From CAYVBE01 sp964448935 (GTDB lineage Bacteria > Planctomycetota > Brocadiia > SM23-32): DNA of 52,274 nt. The translations under genes and the position numbers were made by a program. Every line of letters begins with the position of its first letter. Within the stretch, counting starts at the first letter, position 1. The stretch covers positions 1 through 52,274 of the forward strand of contig CAYVBE010000006.1 in NCBI GenBank assembly GCA_964448935.1. The letters run 5' to 3'. Under the pieces are notes generated by a model that saw only the letters and a list, made by a program, of their open reading frames with translations, had not been told where the DNA came from and did not search any database. Positions 15,788 through 24,342 of the stretch are shown here, one piece after another.

Positions 15788-17410
15788 ATGATCGGCACAC
15801 TCCGGGCCTATATGCGCTTCGTCCGCAGATTTCCCGGTTTCCTGCGCCGACGTGTTGACGTGACCGAGGCGCAGAATATCCTGCGCCGCAGAATGTCAAA
15901 CCGCGACGAGCGCTTTCTGCGCATGCTCCAGAGAGCGGTCTTTGGCCACGCAGCCAGTCCGTACCGCCGGCTCTTTGAACTGGCGGATTGCAGTTTCGGG
16001 GACGTTAAGAGCAGCGTCTGCCGGAAGGGGCTTGAGGCCACGCTGCAGGATCTGTGCGACGCTGGCATTTACGTGACTTTCGAGGAGTTCAAGGGCCGCC
16101 GACCGATCGTTCGTCACGGAACGGAGATAGCAACGGCCCCCGGGGATTTCGATAACCCTTTTCTCACCGCATACTGGCCGGGCAGTAGCAGCGGCACCAC
16201 CGGGGCCGCAACCCGCACAGCGATTGACCTGGAGCATGTTTTGGAAACGGCACCGTTCATGATCGCGGCGTATGCTGCCCACGATGTTCTCGACGTGCCC
16301 ACCGCTTATTGGCGGGGCACACTGCCCGGAGTTGCAGGTCTGCGGGGTGTGCTACGGTCGGTAGTCGTGGGCAACCCGCCCCGTCGTTGGTTCAGCCCTG
16401 TGCGTGACCGGGACGTTTGCCTGCCTCTGACGCCCCGCATAGCGACTGTGGGTATGATCGCAGCTGCCAAGGCTCTCCGCCGATCGCTGCCCATGCCGGA
16501 GCTCTTGCCCCTGAACCGTCCCGAGCCTCTTGTCCACTGGATACGGCGAACTCTTGATGATGAAGGACGGTGTATGGCTTATGCCACGGTCAGCTCGGCG
16601 GCTCGGCTGGCGCTGACCGCCCGGAAGGAAGGAGTCGAACTCCGAGGATGTACCATCAAGGCTGGCGGGGAACCCATTACGCCCGCCAAAGTCCGGTGTA
16701 TCAAAGCTACCGGGGCGTCATGGTTCCCCATTTATGGCATGTCGGAAGCCGGGTTTGTTGGCATGGGTTGCGCAGACACCTCCGCTGCGGACGACGATCT
16801 GCACGTGGCCATGGACGGACTTGCCCTGATACAGCGGCCGCTGCAGGTTGATGGATGGCCTTTCGCGCCGGACGCGTTCTTCCTCACCTCGCTGATGGCC
16901 ACCACGCCCAAGATACTGCTCAACCTGGAGACGGATGACTGCGGCGTGCTGGAAGAACATTCGTGCGGCTGCTTTATCGGTCACTGCGGTCTCACGCAGC
17001 ATGTGCGCGGGGTGCGTAGCTATCGCAAAGTTACGGGAGAAGGCATCACCCTGGTGGACACGGACATGGTGAAGATTCTGGAGGAGGTCTTGCCGGCGCG
17101 ATTTGGCGGCGGGCCATTGGACTACCAGTTCGTGGAAGAGGAAGACGAAAAGGGCCTTACCCGGCTTAGTCTGCTGGTGAGCCCGCGGGTCAAGGTAGCT
17201 TGCGAGAACAAGGTAGTGGAGACGATTTTAGAGGCAGTTAGGCGGGCGGGCCTGGCGGGCGCCTTCTCAGCCGCTTTCTGGGAGCAGGGCCAATCCATCC
17301 GCGTCCGCCGCCGAGAGCCGCTCTGGAACGCGGGCGGCAAGTTCCTGCCGCTAAAGGCGACGGAAGCACTCCCGGAGAAGCCCGTAGCATCTTCCTCGAA
17401 GGGTAGCTGA
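15788..17410 (+). CDS. adenylate-forming enzyme, PaaK/CapK-like (copy 1)
   Basis: The 540-residue protein belongs to the ANL superfamily, which activates a carboxylic acid as acyl-AMP and then usually makes a CoA or carrier thioester. The phosphate loop SSSGTTGA begins at residue 133. The A5-type motif appears as YGMSEAG and the A10 lysine as GGKFLPL near the C-terminus. A CGC cysteine motif (in HSCGCFIG) is shared with the paralogue at 38400. The ATG at 15788, with GAGG upstream, matches the paralogue's N-terminus; an earlier ATG at 15743 does not. It is followed two bases later by a binding-protein gene, the same order as in the second copy. The acid activated is unknown. Confidence 0.82.
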   Translation: MIGTLRAYMRFVRRFPGFLRRRVDVTEAQNILRRRMSNRDERFLRMLQRAVFGHAASPYRRLFELADCSFGDVKSSVCRKGLEATLQDLCDAGIYVTFEEFKGRRPIVRHGTEIATAPGDFDNPFLTAYWPGSSSGTTGAATRTAIDLEHVLETAPFMIAAYAAHDVLDVPTAYWRGTLPGVAGLRGVLRSVVVGNPPRRWFSPVRDRDVCLPLTPRIATVGMIAAAKALRRSLPMPELLPLNRPEPLVHWIRRTLDDEGRCMAYATVSSAARLALTARKEGVELRGCTIKAGGEPITPAKVRCIKATGASWFPIYGMSEAGFVGMGCADTSAADDDLHVAMDGLALIQRPLQVDGWPFAPDAFFLTSLMATTPKILLNLETDDCGVLEEHSCGCFIGHCGLTQHVRGVRSYRKVTGEGITLVDTDMVKILEEVLPARFGGGPLDYQFVEEEDEKGLTRLSLLVSPRVKVACENKVVETILEAVRRAGLAGAFSAAFWEQGQSIRVRRREPLWNAGGKFLPLKATEALPEKPVASSSKGS

Positions 17411-17412
17411 CA

Positions 17413-18474
17413 ATGGAGAGAAGCGGATTGTCTCGACTGCTTCTGGTCGGTGTAATGTTGCTGCTCGGGTTCCTTCTGCTGCCGGCGTGCGAGCGCGGTC
17501 AGGAAACGCCTGACAAAGGTGCGAAGGCTGTGGAGCGGTTGAGAGTCAGTACACTGCCCTTCCTGTCTTTTGGCCCTTTATTTATTGCGCAAGAAGAGGG
17601 TTACTTTGCCCAGCAGGGGCTGGAAGTGGAGTTTGAAGGCCTTCGCCGTACTCAATACGGCGTGCCGGCACTCATCACGGGCCAGCTTGACGTCCTTGCC
17701 GCCGGGATGACTGCCGGCATACTCAATAGCATCGCCCGGGGGGCTGATGTGCGCATGGTCGCCGGAAGAAGCCACGTGGGTTACCCGAACCGCGATAGCA
17801 CCTGGTTCGGGGTGTTGGCTCGCCGGGAGGTCCTCGCGGAAGACTCGCTTCGACCCGGTGCAGGCCGGCTTCGCATTGCCACTCCCAGGGACGTGATCCA
17901 CGGTATGGTGCTGGACCATGTTTTGTCTCAGGCCGGACTCACCGAAGGCGATGCGGACATTCGGTTCATCCGGTATCCAGCGTTGCCCGAAGCTTTGGCG
18001 TCGGGCGCCACGGACCTGGCAATCGTGGGTGAACCGTGGGTCACCCGCATCCTGGACACAGGCAAGGCGAAGCTATGGAGAGCGGGCGAGGACATCTTGC
18101 CCGGGGGGCAAGTTGGCTCAATTTCGTTCGGCCCGAGACTGCTGAGGGAAGAGCCGGACCTTGGGCGACGGTTCATGGTGGCCAATCTCAAGGGCGTGCG
18201 TCAGTACAACCGGGGCAAGACGGAACGCAACCTGGATATTCTCGTCCGCCATAGCGGTCTGGAACGCGAGCTTCTAAAACGGCTCGCGTGGCCTGCGCTG
18301 AGGAATGACGGGATGTTGAACGTGGACAACGTGATGATGTTCCAGCGCTGGGCGCAAAAGCGCGGCATGCTGGACAGATGCCTTGACCCTGGAGAATTCT
18401 GGGACAGATCCTTTGTGCAGTACGCAGCGGCTAAGTCAGGGAAGAAGGACATGGTTCCAGGGCAGGTCCGGTGA
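17413..18474 (+). CDS. ABC-type substrate-binding lipoprotein, NMT1/SsuA-like (copy 1)
   Basis: The 353-residue protein has a lipoprotein signal peptide with lipobox LLPAC (Cys26), so it should be anchored outside the cytoplasmic membrane. The mature part has the NMT1/THI5/SsuA fold signature: an early strand with LFIAQEEGYFAQQGLEVEF and later GEPWVTRIL. It is clearly paralogous to the protein at 40031, sharing LGRRFM and the C-terminal FQRW and GEFW/EEFW stretches. Unlike that copy, it has no ATPase or permease gene beside it. It may share the transporter encoded at 41029-42587 or act as a sensor. Ligand unknown; sulfonates, pyrimidine-like and aromatic acids are family ligands. Confidence 0.82.
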   Translation: MERSGLSRLLLVGVMLLLGFLLLPACERGQETPDKGAKAVERLRVSTLPFLSFGPLFIAQEEGYFAQQGLEVEFEGLRRTQYGVPALITGQLDVLAAGMTAGILNSIARGADVRMVAGRSHVGYPNRDSTWFGVLARREVLAEDSLRPGAGRLRIATPRDVIHGMVLDHVLSQAGLTEGDADIRFIRYPALPEALASGATDLAIVGEPWVTRILDTGKAKLWRAGEDILPGGQVGSISFGPRLLREEPDLGRRFMVANLKGVRQYNRGKTERNLDILVRHSGLERELLKRLAWPALRNDGMLNVDNVMMFQRWAQKRGMLDRCLDPGEFWDRSFVQYAAAKSGKKDMVPGQVR

Positions 18475-18534
18475 GCCGATCGAGTCCGGACGAGGGGTAA
18501 GGGCAGGACTTCGCACGGCATTACGGGGATGAAG

Positions 18535-20124
18535 TCAGCGCATGACCTCTGGACCGGCAGCGTCCCGCTCGGCCGTTGGGCCACGGGGGCGATAGACGGT
18601 TAAGCTGCCGACTCGAGCGCGTTTTTCGAACAAGTCCGGATGTGTGCGGATGAGTTCGCGCGAAACCGTTTCATGGTTTTCCTGACCCTTCGTCAGAATC
18701 ACAAAGTCAAAAGCTCTCTGCACCATGTTCAGCGCATGTTTTCGGGGCAGGGCACGCCATCTTCTGGACTCAAAACGGACCTCAACCTCGGCCAGATAGT
18801 GGAGAAGCCGGTGGTTGTGGATGAGCACTCGTTGCGGGGCCTTCGGCAGTTTATCCAGCCATGTGCTGAGGATTACGTGGTCCTTCAATATCCCTCCTTC
18901 GTAGCGTGCGTACGAGTTTGGTCGGCGTGCGTGCCAGATAACTTGGGTGACGCGCCCGAGGTTCCAGGATAACAAGAAGCCCAGAGCAAACAGCCCTGCA
19001 ACGCGGATATGCGTTTTGGTCAGGCCCCCGTAACGCTCAAGGAGCGAGCGACCAATCACGAAGGCGCCGTCCACGAGCCAGAGGATGAGTAGAGGAAGGA
19101 CGGGCAACAGATAGCGGCGTCCGGGACTCCCGAGGAATACGCCGCCGATATAGATGACCGCGAAGCACAGTGGGATAAACTCCCGGCGCCGCAGCGACCG
19201 TGCCATGCCGAGCAAGACTACCGCGAGCATGCACGTGCCACCGAGCGCATCCACATCGATCCCGGCGAGGACGTTGCCTATGCCGTCCAGCATCTCGGGT
19301 GCTTTCGCTATGATGCGTAGCAGGAAGCCGGAAGGTTGCGTTCGGGGAAGGAAAACCTCATAGTATGTCGGCGCCTCTGGGGCCCGGACAAGCATACATC
19401 TGAAGATCCATGCCGCCGTCCCCAGAACGGTCGGGAAGGCGAGCGCGAATGATTTCCACATCCCGTCCGCCAAGCTTTTTAAGGCCCCTTCTCTCAACCA
19501 CAGACCTGCGAGTATTGCGATAAGTAATGCAGGGCCGTGCGGCCGGACGAACACTGCCGCACAGCAGATAATCGCTCCCGCAGCCGTCCATTTCCAACTC
19601 TGTGGTCCTCTGGATTTCGTCAACCTGACTCCAGAGTAAAGGCCCAGTATGACCAGGAGTGTGAAGGGCACGTCAGTCAGAATTCTCTGGGAATAGTAGA
19701 GCAGCATTCCCGAGAAACCGAGTATGAGAACGCATACCCCCGCCCGCAAGTTCGACCGGCCTAAAGCGGAGTAGAGTGAACTTGCCGCTGGTATGCAGCA
19801 GATACCGAAAAGTGCCATCACGACGTTGAGAACCAGGAAGTTCTCCCCTACAGCCGAATAGATCAGTGAGAGGAATGCGGGGAAACCGGGCCAGACGTAG
19901 ACGTGAGGGCGGAAGTTCCAGGCGAACGTGCCCGCGCGGGCCAGTGACCTTGCCAGTGTCAGGTAGAGTGGGCTATCCGGCTGATACCGCCAGTAACTGT
20001 TCAGTGAGGCGAAATAGATGCACACGATCGCCGGCAGAAGCCAGAGGAGCACCCGCTTCCGCGACATCCACTTAAGGAGATCGTAAAGAGGGTCGTCGGG
20101 ACGAAGGGCACATCTCTGAGCCAT
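18535..20124 (-). CDS. GT39/ArnT-like membrane glycosyltransferase
   Basis: The 529-residue protein has about ten membrane segments. The acidic motif (QPDSPLYLTLA) lies in the first outside loop, at about residues 48-58. GT39-like enzymes move a sugar from a polyprenyl-phosphate donor to a lipid or protein on the outer face of the membrane. The C-terminal soluble part of roughly 130 residues (from about LSTWLDKLPKAP) has no motif that I recognise. The start at 20124 has no clear ribosome-binding site; an ATG 19 codons later (MSRKRVLLW) is possible. It is divergent from the DUF354 gene, with a matched pair of promoters in the 140-base spacer. Confidence 0.78.
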   Translation of the reverse strand: MAQRCALRPDDPLYDLLKWMSRKRVLLWLLPAIVCIYFASLNSYWRYQPDSPLYLTLARSLARAGTFAWNFRPHVYVWPGFPAFLSLIYSAVGENFLVLNVVMALFGICCIPAASSLYSALGRSNLRAGVCVLILGFSGMLLYYSQRILTDVPFTLLVILGLYSGVRLTKSRGPQSWKWTAAGAIICCAAVFVRPHGPALLIAILAGLWLREGALKSLADGMWKSFALAFPTVLGTAAWIFRCMLVRAPEAPTYYEVFLPRTQPSGFLLRIIAKAPEMLDGIGNVLAGIDVDALGGTCMLAVVLLGMARSLRRREFIPLCFAVIYIGGVFLGSPGRRYLLPVLPLLILWLVDGAFVIGRSLLERYGGLTKTHIRVAGLFALGFLLSWNLGRVTQVIWHARRPNSYARYEGGILKDHVILSTWLDKLPKAPQRVLIHNHRLLHYLAEVEVRFESRRWRALPRKHALNMVQRAFDFVILTKGQENHETVSRELIRTHPDLFEKRARVGSLTVYRPRGPTAERDAAGPEVMR

Positions 20125-20162
20125 GGGCGGGATCCATTATCGTTTGGGATGAACGGCGCGCC

Positions 20163-20191
20163 ATTATAGCCGGTATTCCGAAACCGACCAA
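20163..20191 (-). promoter_or_regulatory. candidate sigma-70 promoter for the GT39-like gene
   Basis: On the minus strand a perfect TATAAT (complement of 20163-20168) follows TTGGTC (complement of 20186-20191) with a 17-base spacer. It lies about 40 bases before the gene start. Confidence 0.5.
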
Positions 20192-20201
20192 ATGGTTGCC
20201 C

Positions 20202-20231
20202 TTGAAAGCTCTGGCAGGACGTGCGTAGAAT
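20202..20231 (+). promoter_or_regulatory. candidate sigma-70 promoter for the DUF354/asparagine-synthase-like operon
   Basis: TTGAAA at 20202-20207 and TAGAAT at 20226-20231 are spaced by 18 bases. The -10 is about 34 bases before the ATG at 20265. It is back to back with the leftward promoter, with 10 bases between the two -35 elements. Confidence 0.55.
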
Positions 20232-20264
20232 GCCCCCGGCACAGGGATAAACGGGGTTTTACCG

Positions 20265-21311
20265 ATGCGCGCGATTTTCGACCTGAAGCATCCGGCCCAG
20301 GTCCGGTTCTTTGAACCCGTTGTGCGCGCATTGGAAAAGGAGGGAGCCCAGGTTCTGGTCACCGCGCGTGATAAGGACGAGACCGTTCTCCTCCTGCAAG
20401 AGATGGGGCTTGAATATCAGTGCATAAGCCACATGGGAAGCGGTTTCAGCGGTATGGGCGTGGAACTGGTCACTCGAACGGTTCGGATGCTGGCGTTGGC
20501 ACGCCGGTTCAAGCCGGATGTCCTTGTGGCGAGAACCGGAATCACCATCGGGCTGGTGGGCCGTACGCTCGGGATTCCATGCGTTGTGTTCGATGACACG
20601 GAGTTCGCATGGCTGCAGCGGGACCTTTCTGCAGGGCTGGCGACGGTCATCTGCACAGGATCTGGGTACGGACATGAATTCCCGGGCAAACATTTAAGGT
20701 TCCGGGCGCCTCCTCACCTGATGTACACGCATCCGAACCGCTTCTGTCCCGATCCCGTCCGTTTGCAGCGGTGCGGTCTGGATGTTGGGGAGCCTTTCGT
20801 TGTGTTGCGATTCAAGGCCTGGCGGGCCCTCCATGACCGTGGCGTGCAAGGTCCGACACTCCGCCAGATCGGGAAGCTGTGCGAGAATCTGCGGCCTTTG
20901 GCCCGGCCGGTGATAAGCTCCGAACGGCAAATACCCCAGGCTTTGCGGGTTTTCGCCAATCCCCTGCCCCCGGGGGACATGCTGCACCTGCTTGCCCACG
21001 CAACGCTCTGCATCGGGGAGGGAAGCTGCACCGTGGCTGAAGCCGCTTGTCTGGGGACTCCGAGCATCTTTGCCAGTCCAGAGTCGCGACGGGGCTACCT
21101 CGACGCCCTGTCCAAAGACTACGGGCTGGTCAAGACGGTCCAGAATCTGCAGGAGGCCGCTGAACAGGCTTACGAATGGCTTGCGGATGCGGCGCGGAGC
21201 GAGTGGGCAGAAGCGGCCAGAAAGCGACTTCTGCACGATTGCACGGATCCACTGGACTTCGCGGTGCATGTGATCCGCCGGTGGGCGCGTGACGGAGGTG
21301 CCCGCCAATGA
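20265..21311 (+). CDS. DUF354-family protein (GT-B/epimerase-like)
   Basis: The 348-residue protein begins with the DUF354 hallmark FDLKHPAQVRFF and keeps the two-domain Rossmann layout of UDP-GlcNAc 2-epimerase/GT-B proteins. A C-terminal motif GEGSCTVAEAACLGTPS (about residues 251-267) resembles the nucleotide-sugar binding region. Members are common in polysaccharide loci of archaea and bacteria, but a specific reaction is not established. Its last codon overlaps the ATG of the asparagine-synthase-like gene (ATGA), so the two are probably made together. Confidence 0.8.
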   Translation: MRAIFDLKHPAQVRFFEPVVRALEKEGAQVLVTARDKDETVLLLQEMGLEYQCISHMGSGFSGMGVELVTRTVRMLALARRFKPDVLVARTGITIGLVGRTLGIPCVVFDDTEFAWLQRDLSAGLATVICTGSGYGHEFPGKHLRFRAPPHLMYTHPNRFCPDPVRLQRCGLDVGEPFVVLRFKAWRALHDRGVQGPTLRQIGKLCENLRPLARPVISSERQIPQALRVFANPLPPGDMLHLLAHATLCIGEGSCTVAEAACLGTPSIFASPESRRGYLDALSKDYGLVKTVQNLQEAAEQAYEWLADAARSEWAEAARKRLLHDCTDPLDFAVHVIRRWARDGGARQ

Positions 21312-23212
21312 GCGATGTGATGGGCATTTGCGGGGCAACGCCCCATGATGTTGCTTGCGTACTTGACCGTATGAGAGACCACATGCGTCGCTGGGCCTGT
21401 CTGAGGTGCGAAAGCTGGAGCAAGCACGGTTTCGGACTGTTGCAGTTCAGCCCGGACACCAGGCAGGGCCTGCCGAAACCTCTGGCGGAGGAGCATGGGA
21501 CGGTGGCAGCGATGGCCGGAGAGTTGCTCGGCCGGCGCAGAGTTGCGCGTCAGGGAGAGATTCGGCCACTGGGAGCGGTGGCCGAGAGCGATATCGAGTT
21601 TGTGCTCACGCTCTACCGGCAGCAAGGCTGGCGGGCGTTGCGGCATCTAAACGGGGCGTTTGCTCTGGTCTTCCACGAACCAGGTGGACGGCTTGTGCTG
21701 GCAACAGATCGTCAGGTCTCCTACCCCCTGTTCTACCGGCGCTTTGAAACCGGTTTCATGTTCAGCACTCGGTTCAATGCGCTGCTCACGGCGGGTGGGG
21801 CGCCGTCGGCCGAACTCGACATAGCTGCCGTGATGGAGTTCATGACGTTGCAGGATGTCCAGCTAGACCTGACCTTCGTCCGGCAGGTCAGGGCACTGCC
21901 CGCCGGTCGCGTGCTGACGTGGGAGGGTGGCGAACCGCTCATAAGGCGCTACCGGCAGGTAGGCCATGGCCGAGAGGCAGGCAGTCTGGAGGAGTGTGCG
22001 GAGGCGCTGGCCGGGGCTCTGCGTCGCGCTGCTTCCCGTCAGAGCAGGGGCTTTGAGCGCGGCGGGGTTTTCCTTAGCGGCGGGCTGGACTCGCGACTGA
22101 CCGCAGCGGCTCTCGACCGGCCCATGAGGGCTTTCACGGTCGGAGACTGGCGCGGGCCTGAGGTACGCACTGCCCGGCGCGTGGCTCGATCCAGGGGATG
22201 GCCACATGTGTTTTTGCAGCGCCAGGGGGACCACTATGCCCGGATACTGGCCAAAGCCGTGGATCTCACAGGGGGGATGCAGCGGTTCGATCATTGCCAT
22301 TTCCTGGGGCACATGGACCGTGTCCGACACGAATGCCGAGTTGCCTTCGTTGAGGAGCCGATGGACGTTCTGTTCAAGGGGCATTACTGGCATCGCCGGC
22401 TCAGCTTCCGCGGTATTAAAATCCCCATCCCGGGTGCGCAACCGCTTAGTGAGAAGGACCTGGTGGCTATGCTGCTGCGGTTAGATGTCAAAAGTACCTT
22501 TCCGTCCTCTCCGTGGAAGCTTTTCCGAGAGCCGTGGCGCTCAGGCTACTGGAGCATCATGCGGCACACTCTCGGCCGCCTGATTGCCGATGCGCCAGGG
22601 CGCGACTCTCGTGTCGTACTGGAACACGCGGCAGGACGGGGAAGCTACGGTCGCACTTCCAGTTTTGCCAATCTTGCCTGCCTGCGGCCCTACCTGAACG
22701 CTCGTGCTCTGTGCCTTGATAACGAGGTGCTGGATGTGAGCCTGAACACACCACCGCGCTACAGGACAGATGATCGGCTGGTCGTACTTGCGCTGCGCCG
22801 GCTCGCTCCCGAACTGGCCGCCATGCCGCTGGCGCGGTCCGGACTCCGCCCGGATACTCCGGACTGGCTGGCCTGGCTGGCGCAGATGGGAGCAGAGACC
22901 GCCTTCCGAGCCCGCAAAGCATGTGGCGTGGTTCCGGCAGGCTACACCCGGGAGAGCTGGCCGGACCGCGGTGAGTTGCTGCGTGCGGGCCCGTTGCACC
23001 ACATACTGCTGAGCACGCTGACAGATCAAGAGTCTTTTCCCGATGAGTTGTTCGATCGGAGTTACCTACGGAGGCTGTACGTAGAGCACAAGGCCAGACA
23101 AAAGGACCACCGGTGGCTGCTACTGTGTCTCCTGACGTTCGGCACCTGGTTCCGCCGCTACGGTCCAGCATCCCTGGCCGCCCCAGATGTGTCTGCATCT
23201 TTTGTGTTCTGA
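21308..23212 (+). CDS. asparagine-synthetase-like amidotransferase
   Basis: The 634-residue protein has an N-terminal class II glutaminase-like domain and a C-terminal ATP-pyrophosphatase domain with SGGLDS at residues 257-262. In typical AsnB the nucleophile is Cys right after the initiator Met; here the N-terminus reads MSDVMGICGA, so that Cys lies at position 8 or 4. Glutamine-dependent activity is therefore doubtful. AsnB-like enzymes in surface-polysaccharide clusters amidate uronic acids, and others form peptide bonds, so the substrate is open. The gene starts inside the DUF354 stop and its end overlaps the convergent GT2 gene by 55 bases. Confidence 0.82.
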   Translation: MSDVMGICGATPHDVACVLDRMRDHMRRWACLRCESWSKHGFGLLQFSPDTRQGLPKPLAEEHGTVAAMAGELLGRRRVARQGEIRPLGAVAESDIEFVLTLYRQQGWRALRHLNGAFALVFHEPGGRLVLATDRQVSYPLFYRRFETGFMFSTRFNALLTAGGAPSAELDIAAVMEFMTLQDVQLDLTFVRQVRALPAGRVLTWEGGEPLIRRYRQVGHGREAGSLEECAEALAGALRRAASRQSRGFERGGVFLSGGLDSRLTAAALDRPMRAFTVGDWRGPEVRTARRVARSRGWPHVFLQRQGDHYARILAKAVDLTGGMQRFDHCHFLGHMDRVRHECRVAFVEEPMDVLFKGHYWHRRLSFRGIKIPIPGAQPLSEKDLVAMLLRLDVKSTFPSSPWKLFREPWRSGYWSIMRHTLGRLIADAPGRDSRVVLEHAAGRGSYGRTSSFANLACLRPYLNARALCLDNEVLDVSLNTPPRYRTDDRLVVLALRRLAPELAAMPLARSGLRPDTPDWLAWLAQMGAETAFRARKACGVVPAGYTRESWPDRGELLRAGPLHHILLSTLTDQESFPDELFDRSYLRRLYVEHKARQKDHRWLLLCLLTFGTWFRRYGPASLAAPDVSASFVF

Positions 23213-24180
23213 GCCTGGTTGTGCCTCCGGACGCGTTCGAAATACAGCAGGCGCTCTGACGTGTCTATCTGGTGTCTTAGCATGTCTGCCAGAAGAGCCA
23301 GCAGGCCGGTGGCGAACCCGAGGATGATGAACAGCGAGCAACCAATGAGAAGGGCCCGAAAGGGAGAGGTCCGACGGGTCAGCAGCCAGTGGACTACCAG
23401 GAAGGCTCCCTGGAGGATTCCCAGGGATAGCAGCACGGTGGAGACGGATCCGAAAAAAAAGATGGGACGGGTCCGGCACATGGTCAGCAAAATCCTGCCA
23501 CCCGTGCGGATGGCGTAGACCAACAGGTTGTTGGCCAGGCGGCTGCGGCCGTACTCGCGCACCCCACGAACCCGGACAGGCACTTCCTCCATGCGCACGT
23601 GCTTGTTGGCCAGGTCAATAATCGTTTCTTGCACGTGGGTGAAACTGCCCGAGAGATGGAGCTTCAAGGCCGCGTCCGCACTGAAGGCGCGGAAACCGCA
23701 GGAAACGTCGCTCAAGCTTGTAGTTCCGGTGGCGAAGTTTACAATCCGAGACATGCATCTGTTGCCCCAACGCTTTAGCCGGGGCATCTCAGGTACGTAA
23801 TCTGCCCTTGCGAAACGACTTGCGGTGGCGAAGCCTGCCCGCCCGGCCAGTACAGGTTCTATTACAGCAGGAATGTCTCCGGCGTCGAATTGGCCATCGG
23901 CGTCGATGTTGACTATGATGTCCGCCCCGCGCGTGAGTCCTGCTCGCAGACCTGTCTGCACAGCCGCGCCCACCCCGCGCCGTCTGGGATGGTCAATGAC
24001 CTGTGCTCCGTGGCTGCGTGCAACGTGTTTCGTCCCGTCAGTCGAGCCGTCGTTGACCACAATCAGTTCGGTTTCGCCAATGCCGTCAATTTCCTTTGGA
24101 ACGCCATCAATGACGCGCCCAATGGTCTTTTCCTCGTTGTGCGCCGGCAAAATCACGACCAGCTTCAGTGGTTTTTCCAT
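23158..24180 (-). CDS. membrane-anchored GT2 (polyprenyl-phosphate sugar transferase-like)
   Basis: The 340-residue protein has a GT-A domain with PAHNEE (12-17), NDGSTDGT (43-50) and the metal motif DADGQFD (93-99). Two C-terminal membrane helices follow, around residues 236-262 and 275-305. This is the layout of DPM1/GtrB-like enzymes that put a sugar on a polyprenyl phosphate, which would fit a GT39-type acceptor enzyme such as the one at 18535. It overlaps the convergent asparagine-synthetase-like gene by 55 bases. A strong promoter (TTGACA-16-CATAAT) lies upstream. Confidence 0.87.
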   Translation of the reverse strand: MEKPLKLVVILPAHNEEKTIGRVIDGVPKEIDGIGETELIVVNDGSTDGTKHVARSHGAQVIDHPRRRGVGAAVQTGLRAGLTRGADIIVNIDADGQFDAGDIPAVIEPVLAGRAGFATASRFARADYVPEMPRLKRWGNRCMSRIVNFATGTTSLSDVSCGFRAFSADAALKLHLSGSFTHVQETIIDLANKHVRMEEVPVRVRGVREYGRSRLANNLLVYAIRTGGRILLTMCRTRPIFFFGSVSTVLLSLGILQGAFLVVHWLLTRRTSPFRALLIGCSLFIILGFATGLLALLADMLRHQIDTSERLLYFERVRRHNQAQNTKDADTSGAARDAGP

Positions 24181-24228
24181 AGCCCTGGCATTCCGCTGGG
24201 TCCAGAAAGTCAGAAAGGTTGTTGCGCC

Positions 24229-24256
24229 ATTATGACCCCTTCAGGCGATCTGTCAA
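24229..24256 (-). promoter_or_regulatory. sigma-70-like promoter for the GT2 gene at 23158
   Basis: Complement of 24251-24256 is a perfect TTGACA and complement of 24229-24234 is CATAAT, with a 16-base spacer. The leader to the ATG at 24180 would be about 40 bases. Confidence 0.6.
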
Positions 24257-24277
24257 CCGGGCGGCACGGTGGGGACC

Positions 24278-24307
24278 TTGAGCTTTCGGGTTGGCGGGCT
24301 GTATAAT
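24278..24307 (+). promoter_or_regulatory. sigma-70-like promoter for the acetyltransferase-like gene
   Basis: TTGAGC at 24278-24283 and a perfect TATAAT at 24302-24307 are spaced by 18 bases. This makes the in-frame GTG at 24310 too close to be a start and supports the ATG at 24343. Confidence 0.6.
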
Positions 24308-24342
24308 CCGTGCCTCTTTTCTTGCTTGGCCGGACCTGGAGC

